Positions 27,924 through 35,446 of a stretch of DNA of 63,719 nt are shown piece by piece. The notes under the pieces are model-generated. The model had not been told where the DNA came from. It did not search any database and worked only from the letters and a program-made list of their open reading frames with translations. The first letter of the stretch is position 1, and each line of letters begins with the position of its first letter. The position numbers were made by a program, and so were the translations under genes. This DNA is from a virus. Location: IMG/VR virus record IMGVR_UViG_3300043331_000518, positions 1 through 63,719 of that record; one strand, written 5' to 3'.

Positions 27924-28219
27924 CGCCGAAGCCGGAGTCTACTGTTGGGCCCGCCGCTCTGGCCCCCAAGCACAAGCGCGAGGTCGTTCGGGTCCAGTAC
28001 GACACCGAAGCACGCTGCTGGCGCATCACCACCCGCCCCAACGCCCGCTTCACTACCAAGGCTGATGCGATCAAGGACGCCAAGGGGTACATCAAGACTT
28101 GGTCCCACCTGCTCGGTATCGGGAGAACCTTCCAGCTCGTGGTCCACAAGAAGAATGGCCAGTTCGATTACGAGCACACCTACCCGCGGTCGAGCGACCC
28201 GAAGGAACATCGTGGCTGA
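27920..28219 (+). CDS. DUF2188-like protein
   Basis: A 99-residue protein. The core reads VVRVQYDTEARCWRITTRPN, FTTKADAIKDAKGYIK and LVVHKKNGQFDYEHTYPRSS, close to the DUF2188 pattern (strand, wrapped turn, helix, VVH-x-x-G-x-x). Such proteins are small alpha/beta modules without a known activity. ATG overlaps the upstream stop (ATGA). Confidence 0.6.
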   Translation: MTPKPESTVGPAALAPKHKREVVRVQYDTEARCWRITTRPNARFTTKADAIKDAKGYIKTWSHLLGIGRTFQLVVHKKNGQFDYEHTYPRSSDPKEHRG

Positions 28220-28496
28220 GCGAGACTACGAGCCCGAGCCCGACGACGAGCGGCGGCGCCGTCGTTTCGTGGACCTCCTCATGGTCGAGGTAGAGACCAT
28301 CCTCGCAGGGAAGGGTGACGAGGCTCTCCGGTCCAAGATCCGCAAGACGATCGAGTCCCACTACCCCTCGGAGACAGTCCAGGCCCTACTCCAGGGCCTC
28401 CTTCCCACCCTGGCCCGCTCGGAGTTCGATCGCTGGGTCTCCGAGTACGTCCTGCGGATGGAGGCCGTCCAGAAGTACCTGAGGCTCGAAGCATGA
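28212..28496 (+). CDS. Hypothetical helical protein, 94 residues
   Basis: Acidic-basic start (ERDYEPEPDDERRRRRFVDL) then a bundle of helices (EVETILAGKGDEALRSKIRK, SETVQALLQGLLPTLARSEF). GTG at 28212 after AAGGA, overlapping the previous gene by 8 bases. No family recognised. Confidence 0.6.
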   Translation: MAERDYEPEPDDERRRRRFVDLLMVEVETILAGKGDEALRSKIRKTIESHYPSETVQALLQGLLPTLARSEFDRWVSEYVLRMEAVQKYLRLEA

Positions 28497-28720
28497 GCCC
28501 GGTGGAGCCCGCTACGAAGGATTCCCAGACACTCACCTACGGGCGCCCGAGCCCAACGCTTCCGGGTCGCATCCGCACCATGACCTTCACCCTTCACAAC
28601 GAGGCGCCCAACCGCCCCATGCTCGCGCTTTCCTTCAACGAGCCCATCGAGCCCAACCGCGTAGCCTTCTACCTCGATGAGGACCAGTTGCTGACGGCTC
28701 TCACCTTCCTGCGTCTCTGA
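28493..28720 (+). CDS. Hypothetical protein, 75 residues
   Basis: Beta-rich: TMTFTLHNEAPNRPMLALSF, PNRVAFYLDEDQLLTAL. ATG overlaps the previous stop (ATGA). No family recognised. Confidence 0.6.
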   Translation: MSPVEPATKDSQTLTYGRPSPTLPGRIRTMTFTLHNEAPNRPMLALSFNEPIEPNRVAFYLDEDQLLTALTFLRL

Positions 28721-28733
28721 AGGAGGGGTACAA

Positions 28734-28871
28734 ATGCCGCGTCACCGATTCTGGCTTCGTCATGACGATTCGCGCCTCCCACCGCTGGGCGCCGCGGGCC
28801 TCCGCAACTTCGTCCTCCTCCTCCTGGCCTGCTACCTCATCCTGATCGGCACCGCGTGGTGGCTTCGGTGA
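28734..28871 (+). CDS. 45-residue membrane protein
   Basis: A basic N-terminus (PRHRFWLRHDDSRL) and one strong hydrophobic segment (LRNFVLLLLACYLILIGTAW). Preceded by GGAGGGG. With the next gene it forms a pair of overlapping mini membrane proteins. Confidence 0.6.
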   Translation: MPRHRFWLRHDDSRLPPLGAAGLRNFVLLLLACYLILIGTAWWLR

Positions 28872-28966
28872 ACAACCGCCAGTCAGCCAAGGACTGGTTC
28901 TTTTGGTGGCTCTGCGCCGTGCTCGTGTGGCTCGCGATGACCTACCTCATCTGGCCAGGGCGATGA
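28868..28966 (+). CDS. 32-residue membrane protein
   Basis: Reads NNRQSAKDWFFWWLCAVLVW and continues as a single span. GTG overlaps the previous stop (GTGA). Probably inner-membrane; function unknown. Confidence 0.5.
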   Translation: MNNRQSAKDWFFWWLCAVLVWLAMTYLIWPGR

Positions 28967-28982
28967 CCAGGGTGGAGGGTCG

Positions 28983-29234
28983 ATGAAGCTCCCCCCTCCT
29001 CCCCGCACCCTCACCCTCAAGAGCGGCTGGGTCACCACGGTGAAGCCTCTTGCCCAGAACGAGGAACTCGTAGTCCAGGCTCCCTGGCCCGCTGTGGCGG
29101 TCATCAACATCAACCTCCACCACCCTACCGTGATCGTCACCATCGAAAAGTCGAGTACAATCCGCACGCCAGAATCGGCCCGTGGTTCACCCAAAGGCAC
29201 CACGAAGATCGCCCGACGCCGAGGGCGTCCCTGA
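28983..29234 (+). CDS. Hypothetical protein, 83 residues
   Basis: Beta-rich (TLTLKSGWVTTVKPLAQNEE, VAVININLHHPTVIVTIEKS) with a basic C-terminal tail (TTKIARRRGRP). ATG follows GGTGGAGGG. No family recognised. Confidence 0.55.
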   Translation: MKLPPPPRTLTLKSGWVTTVKPLAQNEELVVQAPWPAVAVININLHHPTVIVTIEKSSTIRTPESARGSPKGTTKIARRRGRP

Positions 29235-29235
29235 G

Positions 29236-29460
29236 GTGCTAACTACGGTCCAGCTCGACGGTGTCAGGGTGCCCATCTTCACGACACTTGATGCGCCTCC
29301 AGGTGTCTACTTCCTCGTTTCCACCATCTCGGGCATGTGTTCTGGGTGCCAAACGACCGGAGCCCTCCGCGACGTTCTTCGGGTTGACACCTCTCTTCCC
29401 AAGAAAGCCTGGAAGCGGTATCGTTGCTGCGTGATCTGCCGCCGTTGTGTGGATGGATAG
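29236..29460 (+). CDS. Small two-CxxC zinc protein
   Basis: A 74-residue protein: beta-rich start (TTVQLDGVRVPIFTTL), then MCSGCQTTG and CCVICRRC as the two halves of a zinc site. The GTG at 29236 follows the previous stop by one base; a GTG at 29182 would add 18 residues overlapping the previous gene. Confidence 0.5.
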   Translation: MLTTVQLDGVRVPIFTTLDAPPGVYFLVSTISGMCSGCQTTGALRDVLRVDTSLPKKAWKRYRCCVICRRCVDG

Positions 29461-29469
29461 GAGGTTTCG

Positions 29470-29631
29470 ATGCCTTCCAAGACCGAGAAGCAGCGTCGTT
29501 TCATGGGTGCCGAGCTGGCCCGCAAGCGTCGGGGCATGGCGACCAAGACCAGCCTCTCCATGTCTGACCTGGAAGACTTCGCTCGGAAGTCCAGCTCCAA
29601 GAAGCGCAAGAGCCGCGCTCCGAAGTACTGA
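29470..29631 (+). CDS. DUF3008-like small basic protein
   Basis: A 53-residue protein beginning PSKTEKQRRFMGAELARKRR, with SMSDLEDFARKSSSKKRK at the end. The KxQRRFMG start and the Lys-rich end resemble DUF3008-type phage/bacterial proteins. Strong AGGAGGTTTCG site before ATG. Confidence 0.6.
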   Translation: MPSKTEKQRRFMGAELARKRRGMATKTSLSMSDLEDFARKSSSKKRKSRAPKY

Positions 29632-29658
29632 CCGCCTCGCCCCTGAAGGAGTAGAGCC

Positions 29659-30150
29659 ATGAAGCTGAAGCTTCGCCACCTGCCGTTGCTGTTCCCGGCT
29701 GTCCTCGCCCTGCTGTTCTTTTCGTGCTCGGAGAACAACATCTTCTTTTCGGACGGGAGCGTCACGGTGTCCGGGCCGAGTGGGAGCACTCCGTCGCCGT
29801 CTCCTTCGCCCGACGCTCTGATCGCTGCCGTGTTCGTGGCCGAGATCAACGAGGCCTGCCCTCCCGGCAACACACCCGCGCCCGCACAGGGCCAGCTCCG
29901 TGACGAATGCACGGCCACCTATACCTGCACTCCCAAGCTCCCCGACGGTACCGACGCACCACCCCAGGTCCACGGTCCCGCGCCAGACTCCTTCGGCGTG
30001 GTCGTCGGTCAGGGCAACGTGATCGTTACCTCGACAGCCAACCCCTTCAACATCGACGTGACGGGGGAAGTAGCCAGCACCCAAGCCGGCCTTCAGTGCT
30101 GCGTCAAGGGCAGGTGCTCTCCCGTCTACACCATCAGCATTCTGCCCTAG
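29659..30150 (+). CDS. Putative lipoprotein
   Basis: A 163-residue protein. MKLKLRHLPLLFPAVLALLF is a signal sequence followed by FSC, a loose lipobox (C23). The mature part starts with a Ser/Pro/Gly-rich linker and contains eight Cys, likely disulfides. No family recognised. Exported proteins with disulfides may protect the host surface from superinfection or be part of the virion. Confidence 0.65.
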   Translation: MKLKLRHLPLLFPAVLALLFFSCSENNIFFSDGSVTVSGPSGSTPSPSPSPDALIAAVFVAEINEACPPGNTPAPAQGQLRDECTATYTCTPKLPDGTDAPPQVHGPAPDSFGVVVGQGNVIVTSTANPFNIDVTGEVASTQAGLQCCVKGRCSPVYTISILP

Positions 30151-30162
30151 GAGGTCTCACTC

Positions 30163-30504
30163 ATGACCAGAAGAAGCAACGTTGTGGAGATGCCGCCCCC
30201 TTCCCAGGCCGAAGTCATTCCCCTTCGAGACCGGATCATCGTCAAGCGTCGGGCCGAAGTGAAGGACCCGACCAAGCTCATCGAGATCCCCGACGCCGCG
30301 AAGGAGAAGCCTCAGGAGGGCGACGTGGTCGCGGTCGGTGACGGACGCCTCCTGCAGACCGGCGAGGTGGCTCCCCTCGTCGTTGAGCCTGGGGATCGCA
30401 TCCTCTTCGGCAAGTTCTCGGGTGTGGACGTGGTGGTGGACGGCCAGGAGTACCTCATCCTCCGCGAAGACGAGGTGCTCGCCATCATTCGTTCCACAAG
30501 CTGA
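30163..30504 (+). CDS. groES: GroES-like co-chaperonin (Cpn10)
   Basis: A 113-residue protein. IPLRDRIIVKRRAEVKDPTK, EGDVVAVGDG, VVEPGDRILFGKFSGVDVVV and YLILREDEVLAII follow the Cpn10 beta-barrel pattern through the whole chain. The mobile loop that docks to GroEL lacks the usual GGIVLP; it reads TKLIEIPDAAKEKP, so docking may differ. Phage co-chaperonins such as T4 gp31 adapt host GroEL for the capsid protein, and this gene precedes the capsid operon. Confidence 0.85.
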   Translation: MTRRSNVVEMPPPSQAEVIPLRDRIIVKRRAEVKDPTKLIEIPDAAKEKPQEGDVVAVGDGRLLQTGEVAPLVVEPGDRILFGKFSGVDVVVDGQEYLILREDEVLAIIRSTS

Positions 30505-31268
30505 TGCTCTCGACGCTCCTGCTCGTCCTGCTCTTGCAGGCTCCGATCGAGGTAGTCGATCCTCAGCCGCTCGTCATCGACGACGACCCGGTCCCCACCG
30601 TTGTCTACGAAGAGCCCCCACTGGTCCGAGTCCGGGCCATGACCTGGGCCCAAACCGTGATCGCCGCCGACCACGACACGGACGTGATGTGGGGTGGTCG
30701 TCTGTCGGTAACGGGCCCTATCGCCTTCGGCCACGCCAATGGGCACCCGCCCCCCGTGAACCTCTCCGTGCGCCTCGACATCTCGGCGCTCCCAGGCGAG
30801 GAGTTCTCGTTTACCGCTCCCGAGTCGTGGTCCCGCTCCATCGAGGTGGACCTCGGTGCTGGTTACCGCGTGGGGGAGATCAAGTTCGGCTCCGAGCATC
30901 TACGGACCTCGCTCTGGGCATCCGCCCGCATCGCCACTGCAGTAGGTGGTGAGGTCCAGACATCCTTCGTGCGCGGCTTCGGTGGTGGCATCCGCATCGA
31001 GGAGATCTGGAGCGGCTCCTTCTTGGAAGTCACAGGGGGTGTCCAGCGTGGCGGTCTCGACACCTCGCTCATCCCGCGGGTGGTCATCGTTGGAGAGGCC
31101 TCCCTTACCAAGGCCCGCGCCATCGTGCTCGGCGGTGACATCAGCGTGTTCCTCACGAAGGAATCCAAGTTCGGCCAGTTCGTAGGGCTCCAAGGCAACC
31201 ACGTCGATGTCTTCAGGCTCTTCCTCGGCGTGGACATCCCGCAGATCATCAAGGACGTGATTCGGTGA
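30504..31268 (+). CDS. Putative exported outer-membrane-barrel-like protein
   Basis: A 254-residue protein. A hydrophobic start (MLSTLLLVLLLQAP) without a positive charge could be a weak signal peptide. The body is rich in alternating strands ending in Gly/aromatic turns (RLSVTGPIAFGHANG, SIEVDLGAGYRVGEIKFGSE, SFLEVTGGVQRGGLD), as in small beta-barrels. ATG overlaps the GroES-like stop. Might alter the host outer membrane or be a virion-associated protein. Confidence 0.5.
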   Translation: MLSTLLLVLLLQAPIEVVDPQPLVIDDDPVPTVVYEEPPLVRVRAMTWAQTVIAADHDTDVMWGGRLSVTGPIAFGHANGHPPPVNLSVRLDISALPGEEFSFTAPESWSRSIEVDLGAGYRVGEIKFGSEHLRTSLWASARIATAVGGEVQTSFVRGFGGGIRIEEIWSGSFLEVTGGVQRGGLDTSLIPRVVIVGEASLTKARAIVLGGDISVFLTKESKFGQFVGLQGNHVDVFRLFLGVDIPQIIKDVIR

Positions 31269-31522
31269 GCGCGCGGCTGCGGGCGACTCCGTGGTGGAGC
31301 ACGCTCTGCCCTATACTTGGGCACTCAAGAGCACAAGTGGGGTGGGTGGAACCGTGGACGTGCGGCCTTTGCTGGGCCGCAAGCTTCCTCGATGGACGGA
31401 TGATCATGCTGCCGACCGGTCCAGTCTCCATCGCCTTTCTGGTGCGCACCATCGCCCTTCGGACACGCCGCCTGCCGATGGCACAAGCAAGACCCGCCAG
31501 CGCACACTGGTGGCCTTCATGA
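31265..31522 (+). CDS. Possible membrane-associated small protein (uncertain frame)
   Basis: An 85-residue frame whose GTG overlaps the previous stop and whose stop overlaps the next ATG, both in the coupled style of this genome. It has a possible membrane span near residues 47-65. A competing frame (31291 on) is open through the same region and joins 31519-31860. I cannot decide between them by eye. Confidence 0.35.
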   Translation: MSARLRATPWWSTLCPILGHSRAQVGWVEPWTCGLCWAASFLDGRMIMLPTGPVSIAFLVRTIALRTRRLPMAQARPASAHWWPS

Positions 31523-31860
31523 GCCGCGCCATCATCATCTTCATGGCCCTCTTCGTCACTGCCGCACCTCCCGTCTACCGCGAGATGGTGGCGCTTCCAG
31601 CACCATCGCTCCCACCAATCGACTGGGCTCACGGTCGCATCCAAGGCCTCAGCGGGCCCCTCGTCGCGGTCTTCTGCGAAGGTCCCGGCGAGTCCCCCAA
31701 CGAGGACTACCGCTACGTGATCGTCTTCAACCGCGACGGGCGCACTGCAGTCCTCATCGACCGCGAAGGCACGACCAACTTCTTCGAGTTGGGGACCCGC
31801 GGCCCCGAGCACGACTGGTGTTGGGACATCAGAGAGGCCTATCATGGACTCGCGCGGTAA
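31519..31860 (+). CDS. Small protein with N-terminal hydrophobic segment
   Basis: A 113-residue protein: MSRAIIIFMALFVTAAPPVY could be a signal peptide or anchor, followed by VAVFCEGPGESPNEDYRYVI and TAVLIDREGTTNFFEL. ATG at 31519 was chosen for its overlap with the upstream stop. An upstream in-frame GTG at 31291 would add 76 residues of poor-looking sequence. Confidence 0.5.
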   Translation: MSRAIIIFMALFVTAAPPVYREMVALPAPSLPPIDWAHGRIQGLSGPLVAVFCEGPGESPNEDYRYVIVFNRDGRTAVLIDREGTTNFFELGTRGPEHDWCWDIREAYHGLAR

Positions 31861-32086
31861 GTACACCTACGTGTTGCTGCCCGGTGAGAGCCCTGAAACC
31901 GTCAAGGTCCGCGAGGCCCTCGCTGCCGGTAAGGTCCCTTGCGACAACCGTCACCTGATCGCCATGCTCCACCTCACGATCTTCTGCCTGCTGCACACCG
32001 GAGGCGACCCCAATGAGATCATGGCTGTGGTGAGCGATCTCATCAGCGACGAGCTGAAGAGGGCGCCGGTGGCAGGGAGCGCTTGA
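31844..32086 (+). CDS. Hypothetical protein, 80 residues
   Basis: Helical (SPETVKVREALAAGKVPCDN, LIAMLHLTIFCLLHTGGDPN). Overlaps the previous gene by 17 bases. No family recognised. Located directly before the large terminase. Confidence 0.55.
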   Translation: MDSRGKYTYVLLPGESPETVKVREALAAGKVPCDNRHLIAMLHLTIFCLLHTGGDPNEIMAVVSDLISDELKRAPVAGSA

Positions 32087-32101
32087 AGCTGGCACGACTG
32101 C

Positions 32102-32107
32102 TATAGT
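32102..32107 (+). promoter_or_regulatory. Extended -10 element before the large terminase
   Basis: TGC TATAGT: an extended -10 without a good -35. Start codon at 32116 would be 8 bases on, so the transcript would again have little or no leader. Tentative. Confidence 0.35.
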
Positions 32108-32115
32108 GAGGGCCG

Positions 32116-33927
32116 ATGGCCCGCCCCAATACCGTCCGTGACCTCCCCATCGATCAGCTCCTCGCGCTCGCGGGCAACCCTGCCGACATCGATCTCAACA
32201 CCTTTGAAGAGCTGATTAAGTTCCGCCCCGACCTCCGCAAGCTCTTCGACTCCGTCAAGGCCGCGAAGACCCAGCTTCTCAACATCCAGGCCCGTGCAGG
32301 GGGCGGGTTCAAGGAAGGTGCTGCCCGCTTCTTCCAGAAGGTGCTCGGTGTCCAGCCCACTGAGGCTGCCAAGGTCGCAGGCTACGAAGACGGCCTCTCA
32401 CCCGACCAGCTCACAGTCATCCGCTCGGTCGAGGAGCACCAGTTCACTGCTGTCACCTCGGGCCACACCGTAGGCAAGACATTCGTCGCTGCCGGCCTCG
32501 TCCTGTACTTCCTCAACACGATGGAAGACACCATCGTGGTCACCACGGCGCCCACCTGGACCCTCGTTGAAAAGGCCCTCTGGGGTGAGATCGCGTCCCT
32601 CATGTCGAGAGCCAAGGTCCCCCTCATGGGGCGCCGCACCCTCACCCAGATCCAGATTGGTCCGAAGTGGTATGCCCTCGGGCTCTCCACCGACGACCCC
32701 TCGAAGTTTCAGGGCTTTCACAGCCGCCGTGTGCTGGTTGTCTTCGATGAAGCGACAGGCGTGCGCGACGATCTTTGGGACGCTGCCTCCTCCTTCGTCA
32801 ACCGTCCAGGTGATCGCTTCCTCGCCATCGGTAACCCTACCGACCCTTCCTCCCGTTTCAAGCGGGAGTGTGACTCCGGTCGTTGGAACGTCGTAGTCCT
32901 CTCGTGCCTCAACCACCCCAACGTCGTTCACGGTGATTCTGAGATCATCCCGGGCGCCGTTACCAAGGACTGGTGCGAGCGGAAGCTCGAAGAGTACGGG
33001 GCCGACGACGCACCGCTCTACATGGCCCGCGTCCTTGGCCTCTGGCCCAGGCAGGGTGTCAACAGCCTGATCTCGGTGGCCGACGTGACTTGGGCTCAGG
33101 AGTGGGACGAGAACAAGAAGAAGACACCAGCCGCCCAGGGCGTCCAGGTCATCACCCGTTCCGGTGTCGCGCTTGGGCTCGACGTTGCCGGTTATGGCTC
33201 CGATCTTTGCGTCTGTTGGAAGATCGAAGATAACCGCGCCTCCATCCTCTGGCACTCCGTCCACACCGACATCATGGAAACCTGCGGGCGTGTCGCCCGC
33301 ACCATCGACGACCTGGAGGGGCGTGCGAAGATCCTCTGCATCGACGACACGGGCATCGGGCATGGTGTCTCGATGCGTCTGTTGGAGGTCCAGCGTCTGG
33401 CCCGTGACGATCTTCGCAAGGCGATGAACCAGCACCTCCCTCAGTGTGGTATTCGGCAGGTCAACTTCGCCCAGTCAGCCGATATGGAGGACGAGTTCCA
33501 CGGCATCAAGAGCCAGATGTGGTGGTGGTTCCGCACCTCCCTCGAAAAGAGGCTGCTCGGGCTCCCTTCAGTAAAGGAACTCGAAGCCCACCGCTTCCCC
33601 CGTGGCAATTCCATGGAGGCTCAGCTCACCACGCCCATCTACCGTCTCGACTCCAAGGGCCGCATCGAGGTGTTCGACAAGCACGACGGGCGTCGTGAGG
33701 AGACCAAGGCCCTCCCGATGAAGTCGCCTGACATCGCACATGGTCTCATCCTCGCGAACTACGGGTGGCGCTCGCTACGCCCGGAACAGTTCAAGCCCAT
33801 CGCCAAGACGTGGCACGAGCGCAGGCAGATGGCCCACGCGGACGAGATCGCGAAGATACGACGGGAGGCCTTCAAGCCCAAGGCCGAAGAGCCTGACTGG
33901 TACGTTGACCTGAATGGGGTGTGGTGA
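32116..33927 (+). CDS. terL: Large terminase subunit
   Basis: A 603-residue motor. Walker A SGHTVGKT (115-122), Walker B VLVVFDEATG near 205-214, then a nuclease domain with LGLDVAGYGSDLCV near 353 and CIDDTGIGHGVSM near 407 carrying the acidic metal ligands. Packages DNA into the prohead using ATP and cuts at the ends. The ATPase-nuclease layout and length fit P22-like podoviral enzymes. Confidence 0.9.
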   Translation: MARPNTVRDLPIDQLLALAGNPADIDLNTFEELIKFRPDLRKLFDSVKAAKTQLLNIQARAGGGFKEGAARFFQKVLGVQPTEAAKVAGYEDGLSPDQLTVIRSVEEHQFTAVTSGHTVGKTFVAAGLVLYFLNTMEDTIVVTTAPTWTLVEKALWGEIASLMSRAKVPLMGRRTLTQIQIGPKWYALGLSTDDPSKFQGFHSRRVLVVFDEATGVRDDLWDAASSFVNRPGDRFLAIGNPTDPSSRFKRECDSGRWNVVVLSCLNHPNVVHGDSEIIPGAVTKDWCERKLEEYGADDAPLYMARVLGLWPRQGVNSLISVADVTWAQEWDENKKKTPAAQGVQVITRSGVALGLDVAGYGSDLCVCWKIEDNRASILWHSVHTDIMETCGRVARTIDDLEGRAKILCIDDTGIGHGVSMRLLEVQRLARDDLRKAMNQHLPQCGIRQVNFAQSADMEDEFHGIKSQMWWWFRTSLEKRLLGLPSVKELEAHRFPRGNSMEAQLTTPIYRLDSKGRIEVFDKHDGRREETKALPMKSPDIAHGLILANYGWRSLRPEQFKPIAKTWHERRQMAHADEIAKIRREAFKPKAEEPDWYVDLNGVW

Positions 33928-34208
33928 TGACCGAGGAGCAATTCATCAGCCTTCTCAACCTTGCAGACTGGCCTGATCTGGTCTTCCTCAACGACCTGGA
34001 CTTCGTGGACATCATTCGAGCCTTGGGCAGCGAGCGCGAGCACCGGGCGGTAGAAGGGCCCGTGGGTCGGGGTCCTGAAGGCCCCTTCTTCACCATAACC
34101 GCCGTCGGTCGCACCGTCGAGCTAGGTACCGACCCGAACCTCCGCCGTGGCAACGTGCTCATCCGCGGCACCGTCGTCTCGATTCTCGACCCCGGGAGAG
34201 ACCCCTGA
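33927..34208 (+). CDS. Hypothetical protein, 93 residues
   Basis: Acidic helical N-terminus (LADWPDLVFLNDLDFVDIIR) and a beta-rich C-terminus (FFTITAVGRTVELGTDPNL). ATG overlaps the terminase stop (TGATG). No family recognised. Confidence 0.6.
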   Translation: MTEEQFISLLNLADWPDLVFLNDLDFVDIIRALGSEREHRAVEGPVGRGPEGPFFTITAVGRTVELGTDPNLRRGNVLIRGTVVSILDPGRDP

Positions 34209-34681
34209 TGGAAAACCTCGTCCGCCCTACCCACAACGCCGGCATCCTCGACATCGACCACTGGCAGCTTCTGAACATGGTGCGTCACTGGTTCTCTACT
34301 TCGAGCCTGCGTCATACGTTCTACCGCCTCGGGCTGATGCCACGCTCCGATGCTGTCCTCGCCAAGGTAGCCTCGGGCAAGATCAGCAAGTCCGAGCTGG
34401 CCTCGATCGTCCGCCCCATCCTCCTTAGTAAGGAGTGCCGCACCAAGATCGCCCAGCTACTCCACGCCAACTTCCTTCTCGAAGGACGGGCCGTTCCATT
34501 CAACAGCCTCAAGCACGAGTTGAAGGTCTTCGCAGCCTCCCTCAAGGAGCGCGCCGACGCCTTCAAGGCCGGCATCTTCCTTCCCGATGATCGCGAGGAG
34601 CCGCCTACCAAGCCCGAGCCCCTGATCGTGGCCCCCTACCAGGGCGTCAAAGAAGAGCCCTTGATTGTCCGGCCGAAGTAG
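34208..34681 (+). CDS. Hypothetical protein, 157 residues
   Basis: Helical throughout (IDHWQLLNMVRHWF, SKSELASIVRPILLSKECRT, SLKHELKVFAASLKERADAF) with a Pro/Glu C-terminal tail containing a repeated EPLIV. Last gene of the terminase unit: a terminator follows at 34744. No family recognised. Confidence 0.6.
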   Translation: MENLVRPTHNAGILDIDHWQLLNMVRHWFSTSSLRHTFYRLGLMPRSDAVLAKVASGKISKSELASIVRPILLSKECRTKIAQLLHANFLLEGRAVPFNSLKHELKVFAASLKERADAFKAGIFLPDDREEPPTKPEPLIVAPYQGVKEEPLIVRPK

Positions 34682-34743
34682 TGGTAGGCTCCTCCTCAAT
34701 CCCCGATCCTCTGCACGCGAGGGTCGGCACCTCCTGTCGTTCC

Positions 34744-34767
34744 GATGGGGGCCTGAGGGCCCCCATC
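34744..34767 (+). terminator. Intrinsic terminator after the terminase unit
   Basis: GATGGGGGC and GCCCCCATC form a 9-bp stem with a 6-base loop, then ACC and TTTT. It is the clearest rho-independent-type terminator in the window and is followed at once by the promoter 34788-34817. Confidence 0.75.
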
Positions 34768-34787
34768 ACCTTTTGGGGGATTGCCCC

Positions 34788-34817
34788 TTGACACGCGTGC
34801 TATTCCCCACCCACAAT
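34788..34817 (+). promoter_or_regulatory. Promoter of the portal unit
   Basis: TTGACA (34788-34793), 18-base spacer, CACAAT (34812-34817). Drives 34838 and the portal gene. Confidence 0.65.
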
Positions 34818-34837
34818 CCCCCTGAGAGGTCCCCTGG

Positions 34838-35446
34838 ATGCTGCTGGACCTGATGCCGTTTGTCCTCTGGCTTGTTTCCATCGTCGTCTTCGTCGCCCTA
34901 TTCGGCGCCGCTCGCAGGCCCACCATCCCCGCACCCCCTCCCCCCACAGACCCCGCTCTCCTGGCCCTCCCTGCCCAACTCCGCTCGATCCTCGAAGAGG
35001 GCCGCAAGACGTACCTCGACAGCCTCGCGGTCCTGACTCAGCGTGTGGCGGTCGCCGAAGCCCACGCCACCGAGGCACAGCAGATTGCCTCCACCTTGGC
35101 CGACGCCGTGAAGAACTGGAAGGGTCGCGAGAACGAAATCATCTACCTCCGTGACCGGCTCGCTGCCGCGGACGAGATGTTCACGCGGACCTACGCTGCC
35201 ATTCAGGCCCAGCTCATGGCCCTCACTCGACCTGCCGTAAGCCCTGGGATCGGTGTGGTGCCCGACTACCCTGACATGGTCGGGCGCCGCTACAACGGGG
35301 GCACCTTCTCCCCAGGTCGCCCCTTGGTTTCCGACGAGCCTGTCTCGGAGGCATCTCCCGGCGAGCCCCGCCCAGGCGAAGCCCGCATCGGCCGCGCCCC
35401 GATCCCCTACGAACCCACCGACCTTCCTGACCTGGACCGCATCTAG
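34838..35446 (+). CDS. Membrane-anchored coiled-coil protein
   Basis: A 202-residue protein. One membrane span (PFVLWLVSIVVFVALFG, residues 7-23), a Pro-rich linker, a coiled coil (about 45-125: LEEGRKTYLDSLAVLTQRVA, DAVKNWKGRENEIIYLRDRL) and a Gly/Pro-rich tail. Its position just before the portal is unusual for a membrane protein. Stop overlaps the portal GTG. Confidence 0.6.
   Translation: MLLDLMPFVLWLVSIVVFVALFGAARRPTIPAPPPPTDPALLALPAQLRSILEEGRKTYLDSLAVLTQRVAVAEAHATEAQQIASTLADAVKNWKGRENEIIYLRDRLAAADEMFTRTYAAIQAQLMALTRPAVSPGIGVVPDYPDMVGRRYNGGTFSPGRPLVSDEPVSEASPGEPRPGEARIGRAPIPYEPTDLPDLDRI

Noticed and set aside
31312-31317. Promoter from TATACT
   Set aside because: No -35 element at suitable spacing; noted only because TACTTGGG-type sequence follows.
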